In this document: in pieces, positions 16,665-25,006 of the stretch
How the letters are laid out: each line of letters begins with the position of its first letter
Position numbering within the stretch: the stretch's first letter is position 1
Assembly: GCA_022824805.1 (NCBI GenBank)
Contig: JAJDZE010000063.1
Span: 1 to 46,173, forward strand
DNA from: Acidimicrobiia bacterium
GTDB taxonomy: Bacteria; Actinomycetota; Acidimicrobiia; Acidimicrobiales; Poriferisodalaceae
Direction: 5' to 3'
DNA: 46,173 bases
The notes under the pieces: generated by a model
Seen by the model: the letters and a program-made list of their open reading frames with translations, nothing else
Database searches by the model: none
What the model was told of the DNA's origin: nothing
Translations under genes and position numbers: made by a program

Positions 16665-17969
16665 TCAGTGGTAGGGGAGGTACTCGTTGATCTCCCACTC
16701 GCTGATCTCGTCGGAGGGTTCGCCCACCGCCGCCACGTAGCGCTCCCATTCGGCGTCTTTGATGGCGAGGAAGTTGTCGACAAGGTCGCTGCTGACCGCC
16801 TCGGCCAGCGCTGGATCGGCCCGCAGGTGACCCAAGGCGTCCGCCAGGTTGAGTGCCGACGTCACCTCGGTGTTCCACGCTTCCATGCCGTCGTTGGTCT
16901 CCGGCTCGGGGCAGGGCAGCTCGTCGACCACGCCGAGGCGTGCTGCCTGCAGCACCGCTGCAATGGCTGTGTGGATGTTGCATGTGCCGTCGGCCAGGCG
17001 TGACTCGATACGTGTGCGAGCACCCCGCTCGGGCGGCACGCGAGTGCCGACCACACGGTGGTCGTAGCCCCAGTTGGCCCGCCGGCCGCTGAAGGTGAAC
17101 GGCCGCAAGCGCCGGTAGGCATTCACCGTAGGGGCGCACAACGGCGTGAGCCCCTGGTGATGGGCGCACAGCCCGGCCAAACAGCTCTTCGCCAGCTCCG
17201 ACAGGCCGTCGCTGGCACGCGTGTCGGCGAGCGCGTTGTTGCCGTCGGCATCGAGCAGCGAGAAGTTGACGTGGACCCCGTTGCCCTCGAACTGCTCATA
17301 GGGCTTGCCCAAGAACGTCAACCGCCGACCGTGGTCCATGGCTCGCTCACGAGCCAGCACCCTGAACAGGAAGGCATCGTCCGCGGCCCGCAGCGCCTCG
17401 GCGTAGCGAAGCGTGAGCTCGAACTGGCCCGAGTCGAACTCGGCGTTCACGGACTCGAGCACGATCTCGCTGGCCGCCGCAACGTCGGTGATCTCGTCCA
17501 TCAAGCCGATGGGGTCCACGAAACGTCCCGTGCCGTACACGTACGACCCAGGCGTGTCCCAGCGCTGCCAGCCGTGCTCTTCGGTGAGTTCCAGCACGTA
17601 TGCCTCGAATTCGATGCCCACCATCGGGCGGTAGCCCAGGGCCTCCCAGTCGGCGATGGCCTTGCGCAGCGCGTACCTGGCCGAGAATCGGAACGGCTCG
17701 CCGCGCTGGGATAGGTCGCAGACCGCTACCTGGGTCCGGTCGTCATCCCAGCCCGGCCGCAGGTCGGCCTCGTCGAAGGTGGCGTGCATGTCGGGAAAGC
17801 CGTCGAGCACTCCCGAGCCCGGCGCAGCGATGAACGAGCGGTCGTAGGCCAGGCTGAACACGGCCGCGGCATGGCCGGTGCCATCTGGGGCGAACCCGGC
17901 CGGCACGTACTTGCCCCGCGCCAGGCCGAGATGGTCGGGCCACAGCATCCGGACGCGTTCATTGGCCAT
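16665..17969 (-). CDS. Glutamine-synthetase-like gamma-glutamyl ligase 2
   Basis: The protein has 434 residues. Catalytic segments: VGIEFEAYVL, NAEFDSGQFELTL, GNGVHVNFSL, NAYRRLRPFTFSG, RIESRLADG. Where ligase 1 has NPYL it has NIHT, and the N-terminal domain is shorter, so the two are diverged paralogues with probably different acceptor substrates. The start is ATG 17969, with AAGGAA upstream. It is convergent with ligase 1 and divergent from the substrate-binding lipoprotein of an importer, as if import and activation were one unit (inference). Confidence 0.85.
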   Translation of the reverse strand: MANERVRMLWPDHLGLARGKYVPAGFAPDGTGHAAAVFSLAYDRSFIAAPGSGVLDGFPDMHATFDEADLRPGWDDDRTQVAVCDLSQRGEPFRFSARYALRKAIADWEALGYRPMVGIEFEAYVLELTEEHGWQRWDTPGSYVYGTGRFVDPIGLMDEITDVAAASEIVLESVNAEFDSGQFELTLRYAEALRAADDAFLFRVLARERAMDHGRRLTFLGKPYEQFEGNGVHVNFSLLDADGNNALADTRASDGLSELAKSCLAGLCAHHQGLTPLCAPTVNAYRRLRPFTFSGRRANWGYDHRVVGTRVPPERGARTRIESRLADGTCNIHTAIAAVLQAARLGVVDELPCPEPETNDGMEAWNTEVTSALNLADALGHLRADPALAEAVSSDLVDNFLAIKDAEWERYVAAVGEPSDEISEWEINEYLPYH

Positions 17970-18051
17970 GGCAGTTCCTTGTCGCTGGAAAGATCGCTAT
18001 CTGAGCCGGGGCGATCAGCAGAAGCTATCCGAGCGGTTATCAGCCGAGGGC

Positions 18052-18057
18052 TAGCAT
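18052..18057 (+). promoter_or_regulatory. Candidate -10 (TAGCAT) of the importer operon
   Basis: TAGCAT lies 27 nt before ATG 18085, leaving a short leader that carries the ribosome-binding site GGGAGGGA. Confidence 0.4.
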
Positions 18058-18084
18058 CGGCTCGACCCATGGGAGGGACCCATC

Positions 18085-19368
18085 ATGAAAAGACGCATCC
18101 TGGTTTTGCTGGCGGTACTTGCGCTGTTCGGTGCCGCATGCGGCAGTGACGACGACACCACCGACAGCGAGCCGGCTGCCACCGAGGCGCCCGCCGCGAC
18201 CGAGGCGCCGGCTGCCACGGAAGCACCCGCAGCAGCCGTCACAATGACCGGCATCGACATCGACCACATCCTCAGCGCCGATCTCGCTAACTGCGAAGAG
18301 GCGCCGACCGGAGACCCGATCCGCGTGGGCATGGCGATGGACTTCAGCGACGTTGTCGGCTTCGTCGACATTCCGGGCTCGAAGCTCGTGCCCTACATCG
18401 CCGAGCTCGCCAACTGCCGGGGCGGCTTCAACGGCCGCCCCGTGGAGGTGCGCGTGGCCGAAGTGGGCGACGATGCTGCGCTCGCTACCGAAGACCTCCT
18501 CGACTGGGGAGCGCACTTCCTGATCGGCCCGCCGTTTGCCGACTTCGCGCTGCCGATCTTGCAGACCACCGGCGGCACCGTCCCGCTGTTCGTGGCGGCA
18601 TCCACCGAGCCGACGCTGGCAGATGCATCCATCAACTCGTATCTGGTCACCTTCGACGACCACCAGATGTCGAGTGCTGCCGCCCAGTGGGCGCTCGACC
18701 AGGGCATTACGCGGGCCATCGTGTTCACCGAGGGCGAGGGCATCCCCTATACCGGCGTCAACCCCGATGCATTCATCGCTGCATTCGAAGCAGGCGGCGG
18801 CGAGGTGGTCAGCGTCCAGACCTATGTCTGGTTCGTCGACACCGACTTCTCCTCGCAGGTGAACGAGATCGCCCAGATCTCCGAGAACAACGAAGTCGTT
18901 TTCTCGGCGGCGCTGGGCTTCCAGGTCACCGCGCTGCGGGGCCAACTCGAAGGCCAGGGTCTCGACAGTCTCACCTACATCGGCACCGACGCGCTCGACG
19001 CCACCGGCATCCAGGTGGAGGCGAACAACGAGGGCATCGCCCACACGCCGCACACGAGCATCACCGCGGGAGACCGCATCGACTCCATGCTCGCCGCGTT
19101 CGAGGCCCACGAGGGCGAGGCGCTCGAGAGCCGTGGCTTCATGGCGCTCTATGCCGACTCGATGTTCATCGGCGTCCAGGGCATGCTCGACTGCGGCTGC
19201 GACGACACCGCCCAGATCGGCGAGGCTGTGCAGCAGATCTCCGGATTCCAGGGGCTGTCGGGCGAGATCACCTACGAAGGCACCAACGGCATCCCGCCGA
19301 AGGCAGTTCCGATCAACCGCATCGTGAATGGCGAGGACGTGCTCGTCGACACAATCACGATCAAGTAA
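18085..19368 (+). CDS. Substrate-binding lipoprotein of a branched-chain-amino-acid-type ABC importer
   Basis: The 427-residue protein starts with a lipoprotein signal, MKRRILVLLAVLALFGAAC, with the lipid-attached Cys at position 19. A low-complexity linker of repeated ATEAPA units follows, then a type I periplasmic-binding fold (Peripla_BP_6, LivJ/AmiC-like): IRVGMAMDFSD, GFNGRPVEVRVAE, HFLIGPPFAD. The family binds amino acids, amides and small aromatics. The gene heads an operon with livF, livH and the livM-livG fusion. The ligand is not predictable, but placement beside amine-ligase-like genes suggests a nitrogen-containing compound (inference). Confidence 0.9.
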   Translation: MKRRILVLLAVLALFGAACGSDDDTTDSEPAATEAPAATEAPAATEAPAAAVTMTGIDIDHILSADLANCEEAPTGDPIRVGMAMDFSDVVGFVDIPGSKLVPYIAELANCRGGFNGRPVEVRVAEVGDDAALATEDLLDWGAHFLIGPPFADFALPILQTTGGTVPLFVAASTEPTLADASINSYLVTFDDHQMSSAAAQWALDQGITRAIVFTEGEGIPYTGVNPDAFIAAFEAGGGEVVSVQTYVWFVDTDFSSQVNEIAQISENNEVVFSAALGFQVTALRGQLEGQGLDSLTYIGTDALDATGIQVEANNEGIAHTPHTSITAGDRIDSMLAAFEAHEGEALESRGFMALYADSMFIGVQGMLDCGCDDTAQIGEAVQQISGFQGLSGEITYEGTNGIPPKAVPINRIVNGEDVLVDTITIK

Positions 19369-19465
19369 GCGCACCACCAAGCAACGCGCCGTCGAGAAGT
19401 CCGTCGCGGCACCGTCGCAGCGGACCCCAACGCCCAGCGGACATGGGCAGCAGATTGCGAGTTCG

Positions 19466-20239
19466 ATGCTCGAAGTCGAAGGCCTCACCGCTCGGTACGG
19501 CGCCATAGCCGCACTGCGCGGCGCGGCCCTCAGCGTCGGGTCCGGTGAGGTCGTCGGGCTCATCGGGCCCAACGGCGCGGGCAAGACCACCCTGCTGTCG
19601 TCCATCGCCGGGTTGCTGACGCCGGCCGAGGGCCGCATCACGTTCGAGGGGCAGGACATCACCGGCCGCTCGCCAGAACAGCTCTTGCGCTCGGGCGTGG
19701 CGCTCGTGCCCGAGCACCGCCGCATCTTCGCCGACCTCACGGTGGAGGAGAACCTGAGGATCGGGGGCGTGACCGTGCCCGCGGCGAAACGCGCCGAGCT
19801 GCTGGACGAGATGGCCGAGCGCTTCGTGGTGCTCAAGGAGAAGTGGGACGTCCCGGCCGGCTATCTGTCGGGCGGCGAGGCGCAGCAGCTCGCCATCGGT
19901 CGAGCGCTGATGTCAGCCCCCCGTTTGCTGATGATGGACGAGCCCTCACTGGGCCTCGCCCCGGTGCTCGTGGACTTGGTATTCGAGCTGATCGGCACGC
20001 TGCGCGACCAGGGCCGTACGTTGCTCGTCGTGGAGCAGAATGCCTCGCGCATGCTCGAAGTGTCCGACCGCGCCTACGTGCTGCGCAGCGGCGAGGTGGT
20101 GGCCTCGGGCACCGGTGCAGAGCTGAGCCAGCGGGACGACCTGTTCGACACCTTCGTCGGATCGGTCGTGGCGCCCGGCGAGGACCTGCCCTCCGCAGGC
20201 GCGCCCGCGCCGGACGGCACCGGAGGCGGCGCGGCGTGA
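19466..20239 (+). CDS. livF: ABC transporter ATP-binding protein, LivF-type
   Basis: The protein has 257 residues from ATG 19466. Walker A is GPNGAGKTT, signature LSGGEAQQLAIGRALM, Walker B LLMMDEPSLGLAP, with the switch His replaced by the Gln of VEQNA as usual for LivF. It powers import with the partner ATPase domain in the LivM-LivG fusion. The C-terminus carries about 20 extra Pro/Ala/Gly residues. It overlaps the permease start by GTGA. A 97-bp gap separates it from the binding-protein gene. Confidence 0.93.
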   Translation: MLEVEGLTARYGAIAALRGAALSVGSGEVVGLIGPNGAGKTTLLSSIAGLLTPAEGRITFEGQDITGRSPEQLLRSGVALVPEHRRIFADLTVEENLRIGGVTVPAAKRAELLDEMAERFVVLKEKWDVPAGYLSGGEAQQLAIGRALMSAPRLLMMDEPSLGLAPVLVDLVFELIGTLRDQGRTLLVVEQNASRMLEVSDRAYVLRSGEVVASGTGAELSQRDDLFDTFVGSVVAPGEDLPSAGAPAPDGTGGGAA

Positions 20240-21123
20240 CCGAACTCGCACAGAACCTCATCGACGGCCTCGGCCGGGGCAGCATCTATGCGCTGCTGGC
20301 GCTGGGGGTAGCGGTGGTCTTCGGCGTGATGCACCTGCTGAACTTCGCCCACGGCGAGCTCATCACCGTCGGCGGCTACGTCGCGCTGTGGACACTCGGC
20401 GCAGGCTGGTCGTGGTACATCGTGACGCCGCTCATCGTGCTGAGCGCGGTGCTGACGTCGTTGGCGATCGAGCGGGTCGCCTTCTCGCGGGTGCGGGGCA
20501 GCTCAGACTTCACGCTGCTGCTCACGTCGTTCGGCGTGCACTTCGTGATCTCGGCCATCTTCCTGCTGTACGTGTCGGCCTCGGTCAAGCCGTTCGACCG
20601 GCCCTCGTGGGTCACCAACACCTACTCGATCGGGCCGCTCAACATCGAGGTGTACGACACGGTCGTCATCGCGGTGACCGTGCTGACGCTGATCGGCACC
20701 ACCCTGCTGCTGCAGCGGACCATGTTCGGGCTGTCGTTGCGGGCGGCAGCCGCCGATTTCGACACCGCCCGGCTGATGGGCGTGCGCTCCGACACCGTGA
20801 TCCGGGGGGCGTTCGCCCTGTCGGGGCTGCTGGCGGGCATCGCCGGTGTGTTCTGGCTGATGCGCGCCGGCAGCATCAGCCCCGGCGCCGGCATCACGCC
20901 CATGCTCAAGGGCGTGCTGGCCGCGCTGATCGGCGGGCTGGGCAGCCTTCGAGGGGCGGTGATCGGCGGCTTGGTGCTGGGACTGGCGGAGGTGCTGCTG
21001 CGCTCACGCCTGCCCGACAGCATTGCCAGTCTCACCGAGGGTGTGGTGTTCCTGCTGATCGCCCTGCTGTTCATCTTCCGGCCGCAAGGCCTGGTCACCG
21101 TCAAGCACGCCGTGCGGGTGTGA
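20236..21123 (+). CDS. livH: Branched-chain-amino-acid-type permease, LivH-type
   Basis: This 295-residue integral membrane protein begins at GTG 20236, overlapping the livF stop by 4 nt. It shows the LivH opening GRGSIYALLALGVAVVFGVMHLLNFAHGEL, about eight hydrophobic segments, and the cytoplasmic coupling region LRAAAADFDTARLMGV, then GVLAALIGGLGSLRGAVIGGLVLG. It forms the translocation pore with LivM. Translational coupling and order are standard for Liv operons. Confidence 0.93.
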   Translation: MTELAQNLIDGLGRGSIYALLALGVAVVFGVMHLLNFAHGELITVGGYVALWTLGAGWSWYIVTPLIVLSAVLTSLAIERVAFSRVRGSSDFTLLLTSFGVHFVISAIFLLYVSASVKPFDRPSWVTNTYSIGPLNIEVYDTVVIAVTVLTLIGTTLLLQRTMFGLSLRAAAADFDTARLMGVRSDTVIRGAFALSGLLAGIAGVFWLMRAGSISPGAGITPMLKGVLAALIGGLGSLRGAVIGGLVLGLAEVLLRSRLPDSIASLTEGVVFLLIALLFIFRPQGLVTVKHAVRV

Positions 21124-21136
21124 ACGGGCGCATCTG

Positions 21137-23029
21137 ATGTTCCCGCGCCCCGGACGTGATGTCGGCTTTCCCATAGCCGGATGCGCCCTGCTCTTCGCCG
21201 TCTTCCTGGCCGGCGGCCTCATCTACGAGAGCTTCCAGGGCCGAGCCGCCGAGCGGCTGGTGACGGTGATGCTGATCGACGCCATCATCGTGCTCGGCAT
21301 CCAGATCTACGTCGGCAACACCGGTGTGCTGTCGTTCGGGCACATCGGGTTCGGCGCGATCGCCGGCTACGCCTTCGCGGTGTTCGCCATCAGCCCCGAA
21401 AAGAAGCTCAAGCGCATACCCGACGCGCCGTTCGGCCTGAACGACGTGCTGCTGAACCCGGCGCTGGCCGTTGCTGTGGCCATCGGGGTGACGGTGGTGG
21501 TGGCGCTCGTGGTGGGCATCGGCTTGGCGCGCTCAGGTGCCGAATCGGGCGCCGTCGCGGCCACCGTGATCACGCTGGCGCTGCTGTTCGTCACCCACGA
21601 GGTGGCGCGCAACTGGCCTGACCTGACCGGCGGCAACCGCGCCGGTCTCACGTTCAAGGTGGGGGCCGCGCTCGACAGCAGGCTCCCGATCTACCTGTGC
21701 CTGCTGGGGGCGTTGATCCTGGCGCGGCTCTTCGCTCAGAGCCGCAGCGGCAAGCTGGCCGTTGCCGCCCGCGAAGACAATCTGGCCGCACGCGCCATGG
21801 GCGTGAACCCGCTCGTCCAGCAGACCGCGGCCCTGCTCATCTCGGTTGCGGTGGTGAGCGTGGGGTCATCGCTGCGGGTGTACGAGAACGGCTCGATCCT
21901 GCCCGACGATTTCTTCTTCAACTACACGCTGCTGACGCTGGCCATGCTGATCGTCGGCGGTCGCAACAGCGTCACCGGAGCGCTGGTGGGTGTGGCCGTG
22001 ATGACGGTCGGGCGCGAACTGGCCCGCCGCCTCGGCCAGGACGGCTTCGAGGTGTTCGGGCTCGGCCTCGATGCGGCACCGCTCGACTGGATCTTTCGAG
22101 AGAACCTGCAGACGGTCTTCTTGGGCCTGGCGATGCTCGGCTTCATGATCTTCCGCTCCGACGGACTGCTGGGGGACTGGGAGCTGGACGGCTGGCTGTG
22201 GCGTCTGTGGCATCGTCGCAAGCCCGAGGAGCGACCTGAGCCGCTGGCGGAAGTCGCGCCGGTGGGCTTGCATGCCGAGGCAGAGCGCGAGGGCGCAGCC
22301 CTGGAAGTGCACGATCTCGCCGTCGACTTCGGCGGCTTCCGGGCGCTCGATGGCGCAGGGCTCACCGTTGCGCCTGACGAGGTGGTGGGCTTGATCGGCC
22401 CCAACGGCGCCGGCAAGACGACGCTGGTCAACGTGATCACCGGCATCGTCGAGCCGTCAACTGGCTGGTTCAAGCTGGGCGAGCGAGAGCTGACCGGAGC
22501 GCCGAGCCACGACATCGCCCGTGCCGGACTGCTGCGCACGTTCCAGAACCTGCGACTGTTCGGCGCGTTGACCGTGCGCCAGAACGTGGAGCTAGCTGCT
22601 CGAGTCGCCGCCCAGCACCGGCCGGGCAGCCACCCCCCGGTCGATGCGCTCATCGCCGAAGCCGGGCTCTGGGACGTGCGCCACCGCCGCGCCCGCGAGC
22701 TCGACTACGGCAGTGCGCGCCGGCTGGAACTGGCCCGAGCGGCAGCCATGGCACCGGCCTACCTGCTGCTCGACGAACCCACCAGCGGCATGAGCGACGC
22801 CGAGTCGGCGGAGATGATCGGGCGCATCCGCCATATGGCTGCCGCAGTCGATGCGGGCGTGCTGGTGATCGACCACGATCTCAACTTCATCACCGGCATA
22901 AGCGACCGCATCTATGTGCTCGATCAGGGCCAGGTGATCAGCGCCGGCACGCCCGACGAGGTGCAGGCCGACCCGGCTGTGCGCGCGGCCTACCTCGGCG
23001 CCGAGAGCGACGCTGAGGGGCGCGCCTGA
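21137..23029 (+). CDS. livM-livG: Fused permease and ATPase, LivM-LivG
   Basis: The protein has 630 residues. Residues up to about 350 are a LivM permease (YVGNTGVLSFGHIGFGAIAGYA, AAREDNLAARAMGVN, MLIVGGRNSVTGALVGVAVM). A charged linker follows (about 355-390), then a LivG ATPase: Walker A GPNGAGKTT, LRTFQNLRLF, signature LDYGSARRLELARA, Walker B YLLLDEPTSGM, and the switch His of IDHD. All domains are intact, so the fusion should be functional and fixes the stoichiometry of one permease with one ATPase. It completes the importer. The two are normally separate genes. Confidence 0.93.
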   Translation: MFPRPGRDVGFPIAGCALLFAVFLAGGLIYESFQGRAAERLVTVMLIDAIIVLGIQIYVGNTGVLSFGHIGFGAIAGYAFAVFAISPEKKLKRIPDAPFGLNDVLLNPALAVAVAIGVTVVVALVVGIGLARSGAESGAVAATVITLALLFVTHEVARNWPDLTGGNRAGLTFKVGAALDSRLPIYLCLLGALILARLFAQSRSGKLAVAAREDNLAARAMGVNPLVQQTAALLISVAVVSVGSSLRVYENGSILPDDFFFNYTLLTLAMLIVGGRNSVTGALVGVAVMTVGRELARRLGQDGFEVFGLGLDAAPLDWIFRENLQTVFLGLAMLGFMIFRSDGLLGDWELDGWLWRLWHRRKPEERPEPLAEVAPVGLHAEAEREGAALEVHDLAVDFGGFRALDGAGLTVAPDEVVGLIGPNGAGKTTLVNVITGIVEPSTGWFKLGERELTGAPSHDIARAGLLRTFQNLRLFGALTVRQNVELAARVAAQHRPGSHPPVDALIAEAGLWDVRHRRARELDYGSARRLELARAAAMAPAYLLLDEPTSGMSDAESAEMIGRIRHMAAAVDAGVLVIDHDLNFITGISDRIYVLDQGQVISAGTPDEVQADPAVRAAYLGAESDAEGRA

Positions 23030-23086
23030 GTACTCTCGGATGCTGCGGGCGGGGTGCCGCCGCGACCCTGGCGATGTGAGGATGAC

Positions 23087-23839
23087 ATGAGCACGTCAAC
23101 GCTGGAACGCACAGGATCCGATGCACTCGGCGACCCGCAGCGCATCTGGAACGAGGGCGACGCCGATATCCCCGCCGAATTCCACGAGCTGCTCGTGCGC
23201 ATGCTCAGCTACCACGTCGAGAACAGCGCGAACCCGCACTACACCGACCTGCTCACCAAGCTGTGGGACCGCTGCCTGCGGTTCGCTCCCGACGAAGCCA
23301 CCAAGGGGCTGCTGGTCAAGCTGATGCAGCAGGAAGTGGAGCACGGGATCATCAATGCCCAGATCCTGGCGGGCTTGGGCGTCGACCACGTCGATCGTCC
23401 GATCGAGCAGTACGCATTCCGGCACCCGATGGAGACGTTCTGCGACCTGTCGTACTTCCATGCGCTCATCGACCGGGTGGGCGTCTATATCGGCGAGACG
23501 TGGGACGGCGTGCCCTACAAGCCATTGCTCGACATCGCCACGCGGGTGCACAAGGAAGAGCTGTTCCACTGCACGCTCGGCCTGCGGAACCTGCGGCTCA
23601 TCTGCAAGAAGCCCGAGGGCCTCGCCGAGGCCAACGAGAAGATCCACTTCTGGTGGCCGGCGGCGCTGGACATGTTCGGCCGGTCAGATTCCGACTTCGG
23701 CGACGCGTACGTGCGCTGGGGCTTGCGGAAGAAGAACAACGCCGACCTCCGCAGGCAGTACATCGCCGACACCAGGCCCCTGCTCATCGATCTGGGGATC
23801 GAGGTGCCGCCGAACCGGCTCAACCGCCGGTTCTTGTAA
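23087..23839 (+). CDS. Ferritin-like diiron protein, PaaA/PaaC-related
   Basis: The protein has 250 residues. It resembles the catalytic or structural subunit of phenylacetyl-CoA epoxidase: helices with MQQEVEHGIINAQILAGLG (E..H) and VHKEELFHCTLGLRNL (EE..H) give a carboxylate-bridged diiron site pattern. Such enzymes use O2 to epoxidise CoA-bound aromatics. No PaaB, PaaD or PaaE partner is found in the window. ATG 23087 follows GTGAGGA. The substrate is unknown; the adjacent hot-dog hydratases point to CoA thioesters (inference). Confidence 0.7.
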   Translation: MSTSTLERTGSDALGDPQRIWNEGDADIPAEFHELLVRMLSYHVENSANPHYTDLLTKLWDRCLRFAPDEATKGLLVKLMQQEVEHGIINAQILAGLGVDHVDRPIEQYAFRHPMETFCDLSYFHALIDRVGVYIGETWDGVPYKPLLDIATRVHKEELFHCTLGLRNLRLICKKPEGLAEANEKIHFWWPAALDMFGRSDSDFGDAYVRWGLRKKNNADLRRQYIADTRPLLIDLGIEVPPNRLNRRFL

Positions 23840-23845
23840 TCGGCT

Positions 23846-24139
23846 ATGGACTCCGCAGCTGCGGGCGGGCTTGCAGTCAAGGTGACGCGGCCGGCGCCTG
23901 AGGTGGCCTTCATCGAGACGTCGTCATCGGCGCACTGGGAGTGCTTCTGGGTGGCTGAGGGCGAGCACACGCTCGTGGTAGGTGCGTTCGACCGGGGCGA
24001 CCGCTCGACACCGGAGCCGCGCATCCATGTCATCAACAAGCCTTACGGCTGGGACATGCGGCCGGCATCTGATCCGCCCACCGCCGGCGACGACGAGGAC
24101 CTGCTCGTGGCGGTCTGGCAGCTGCTGAGCTCGAACTGA
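23846..24139 (+). CDS. Hypothetical protein in the diiron/hydratase operon
   Basis: The protein has 97 residues, soluble, with a Trp- and Asp-rich sequence; the segments VAFIETSSSAHWECFWVAEGEH and HVINKPYGWDMRP are its most distinctive. I do not recognise the family. It starts 6 nt after the diiron gene and precedes the hydratase genes by 22 nt, so it is probably co-expressed with them. It might be a small partner of the diiron protein, but it does not resemble PaaB. Confidence 0.5.
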   Translation: MDSAAAGGLAVKVTRPAPEVAFIETSSSAHWECFWVAEGEHTLVVGAFDRGDRSTPEPRIHVINKPYGWDMRPASDPPTAGDDEDLLVAVWQLLSSN

Positions 24140-24161
24140 GCATGTACAGGAGCGAGCACAG

Positions 24162-24611
24162 GTGAACCTGGAGACCCTGGGCCAAGTACTGGTCGAGACC
24201 GAAGTGGTGGTGGAGCCCGACTCGGTGGCGCTGCTGGTGGATGCGCTGGGCACGCCTCAGGCTGAGGAAGTGGCGTTGCGGCTGCCGTTCTTCGGGCCGA
24301 CGGTGGGCGGCGGCGACTCGGTGGTCGGGCCCATCGATCTCAGCCTCGAGCGGGGTCTTGCCGGCGGCCAGTCGTTCGAATGGCACCGTTCGTTCCGCCC
24401 GGGCGAGCGCGTGTCTGTAGTGGTGTCGGTGGAGGACATCATCGACAAGGGCACGCTGCATCTGGCCACCGTGCTGTCGGAGTATCGAGGCGCCGACGGT
24501 GAGCTGATCCAGCGGCAGCGGACGGTGTTCGTGGAACGCAAGCCGGCCGGCGAGCAGGCGCAGGATGCCGCCGCAGATGACGGCAGCGCGGCGGGAGTGT
24601 CCGCATCATGA
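24162..24611 (+). CDS. FAS1-like dehydratase-domain (hot-dog) protein
   Basis: The protein has 149 residues from GTG 24162. The segment GLAGGQSFEWHRSFRPGERVSVVVSVEDI is typical of the N-terminal MaoC-like/FAS1 dehydratase fold, as in mycobacterial HadA/HadC-type subunits, which usually lack the catalytic dyad and pair with a catalytic partner. The partner is the next gene, overlapping by ATGA. The last 20 residues are Ala/Asp/Ser-rich. It probably forms a heterodimeric hydratase on a thioester substrate. Confidence 0.8.
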   Translation: MNLETLGQVLVETEVVVEPDSVALLVDALGTPQAEEVALRLPFFGPTVGGGDSVVGPIDLSLERGLAGGQSFEWHRSFRPGERVSVVVSVEDIIDKGTLHLATVLSEYRGADGELIQRQRTVFVERKPAGEQAQDAAADDGSAAGVSAS

Positions 24612-25000
24612 GCGAGCAACGCATGGGCGAGCTGGACCTGTCGCCGGCGACCGCGCCTGCCATCACGCCCGAAGCCATGCGCAGCTTCGTCGACGGCGTG
24701 AGCGATCCCAACCCGGTGCACACCGACCCCGAGTTCGCAGCCAAGGCCGGTCTGCCCGATGTGGTGGTGCAGGCTTCGCACACGACTGCTCTCGCACTCG
24801 ATGCGCTCATCGCACGGTTCGGTGCCGACGCGATCCTGAACCTCGACATCCGGCTGCGCGGACCGGTCTTTCCCGGCGACGAGGTGACGGTGTCGCCGGT
24901 GAGCTACGGCGAGCTGGATCGGGGAGTGGAGCTGCGCAACCAGCGGGGCGACGTGGTCGCCAGCGGCATCGTGGTGATGCGCGGCGACCCCGACGAGTAG
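24608..25000 (+). CDS. MaoC-like hydratase, catalytic partner
   Basis: This 130-residue hot-dog protein has the R-hydratase motif with the catalytic Asp/His: SDPNPVHTDPEFAAKAGLPDVVVQ. LRGPVFPGDEVTV is the second conserved strand. Known relatives hydrate trans-2-enoyl thioesters. It overlaps the preceding FAS1-like gene, as in other two-subunit hydratases. In steroid catabolism similar pairs act beside CoA ligases and transferases; whether this one does is unknown. Confidence 0.85.
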   Translation: MSEQRMGELDLSPATAPAITPEAMRSFVDGVSDPNPVHTDPEFAAKAGLPDVVVQASHTTALALDALIARFGADAILNLDIRLRGPVFPGDEVTVSPVSYGELDRGVELRNQRGDVVASGIVVMRGDPDE

Positions 25001-25006
25001 ACCCGG

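Noticed and set aside
18001-18084. Riboswitch or attenuator before the importer operon
   Set aside because: The leader after the candidate -10 is under 30 nt and shows no structured element.
18172-18237. Short direct repeats in the binding-lipoprotein gene, at first suspected to be a CRISPR-like or tandem array
   Set aside because: They encode a repeated ATEAPA linker after the lipobox, common in actinobacterial lipoproteins.
18040-19836. Long minus-strand open frame opposite the binding lipoprotein and livF
   Set aside because: The plus strand holds two clear genes with motifs; the antisense product has no domain and odd composition.
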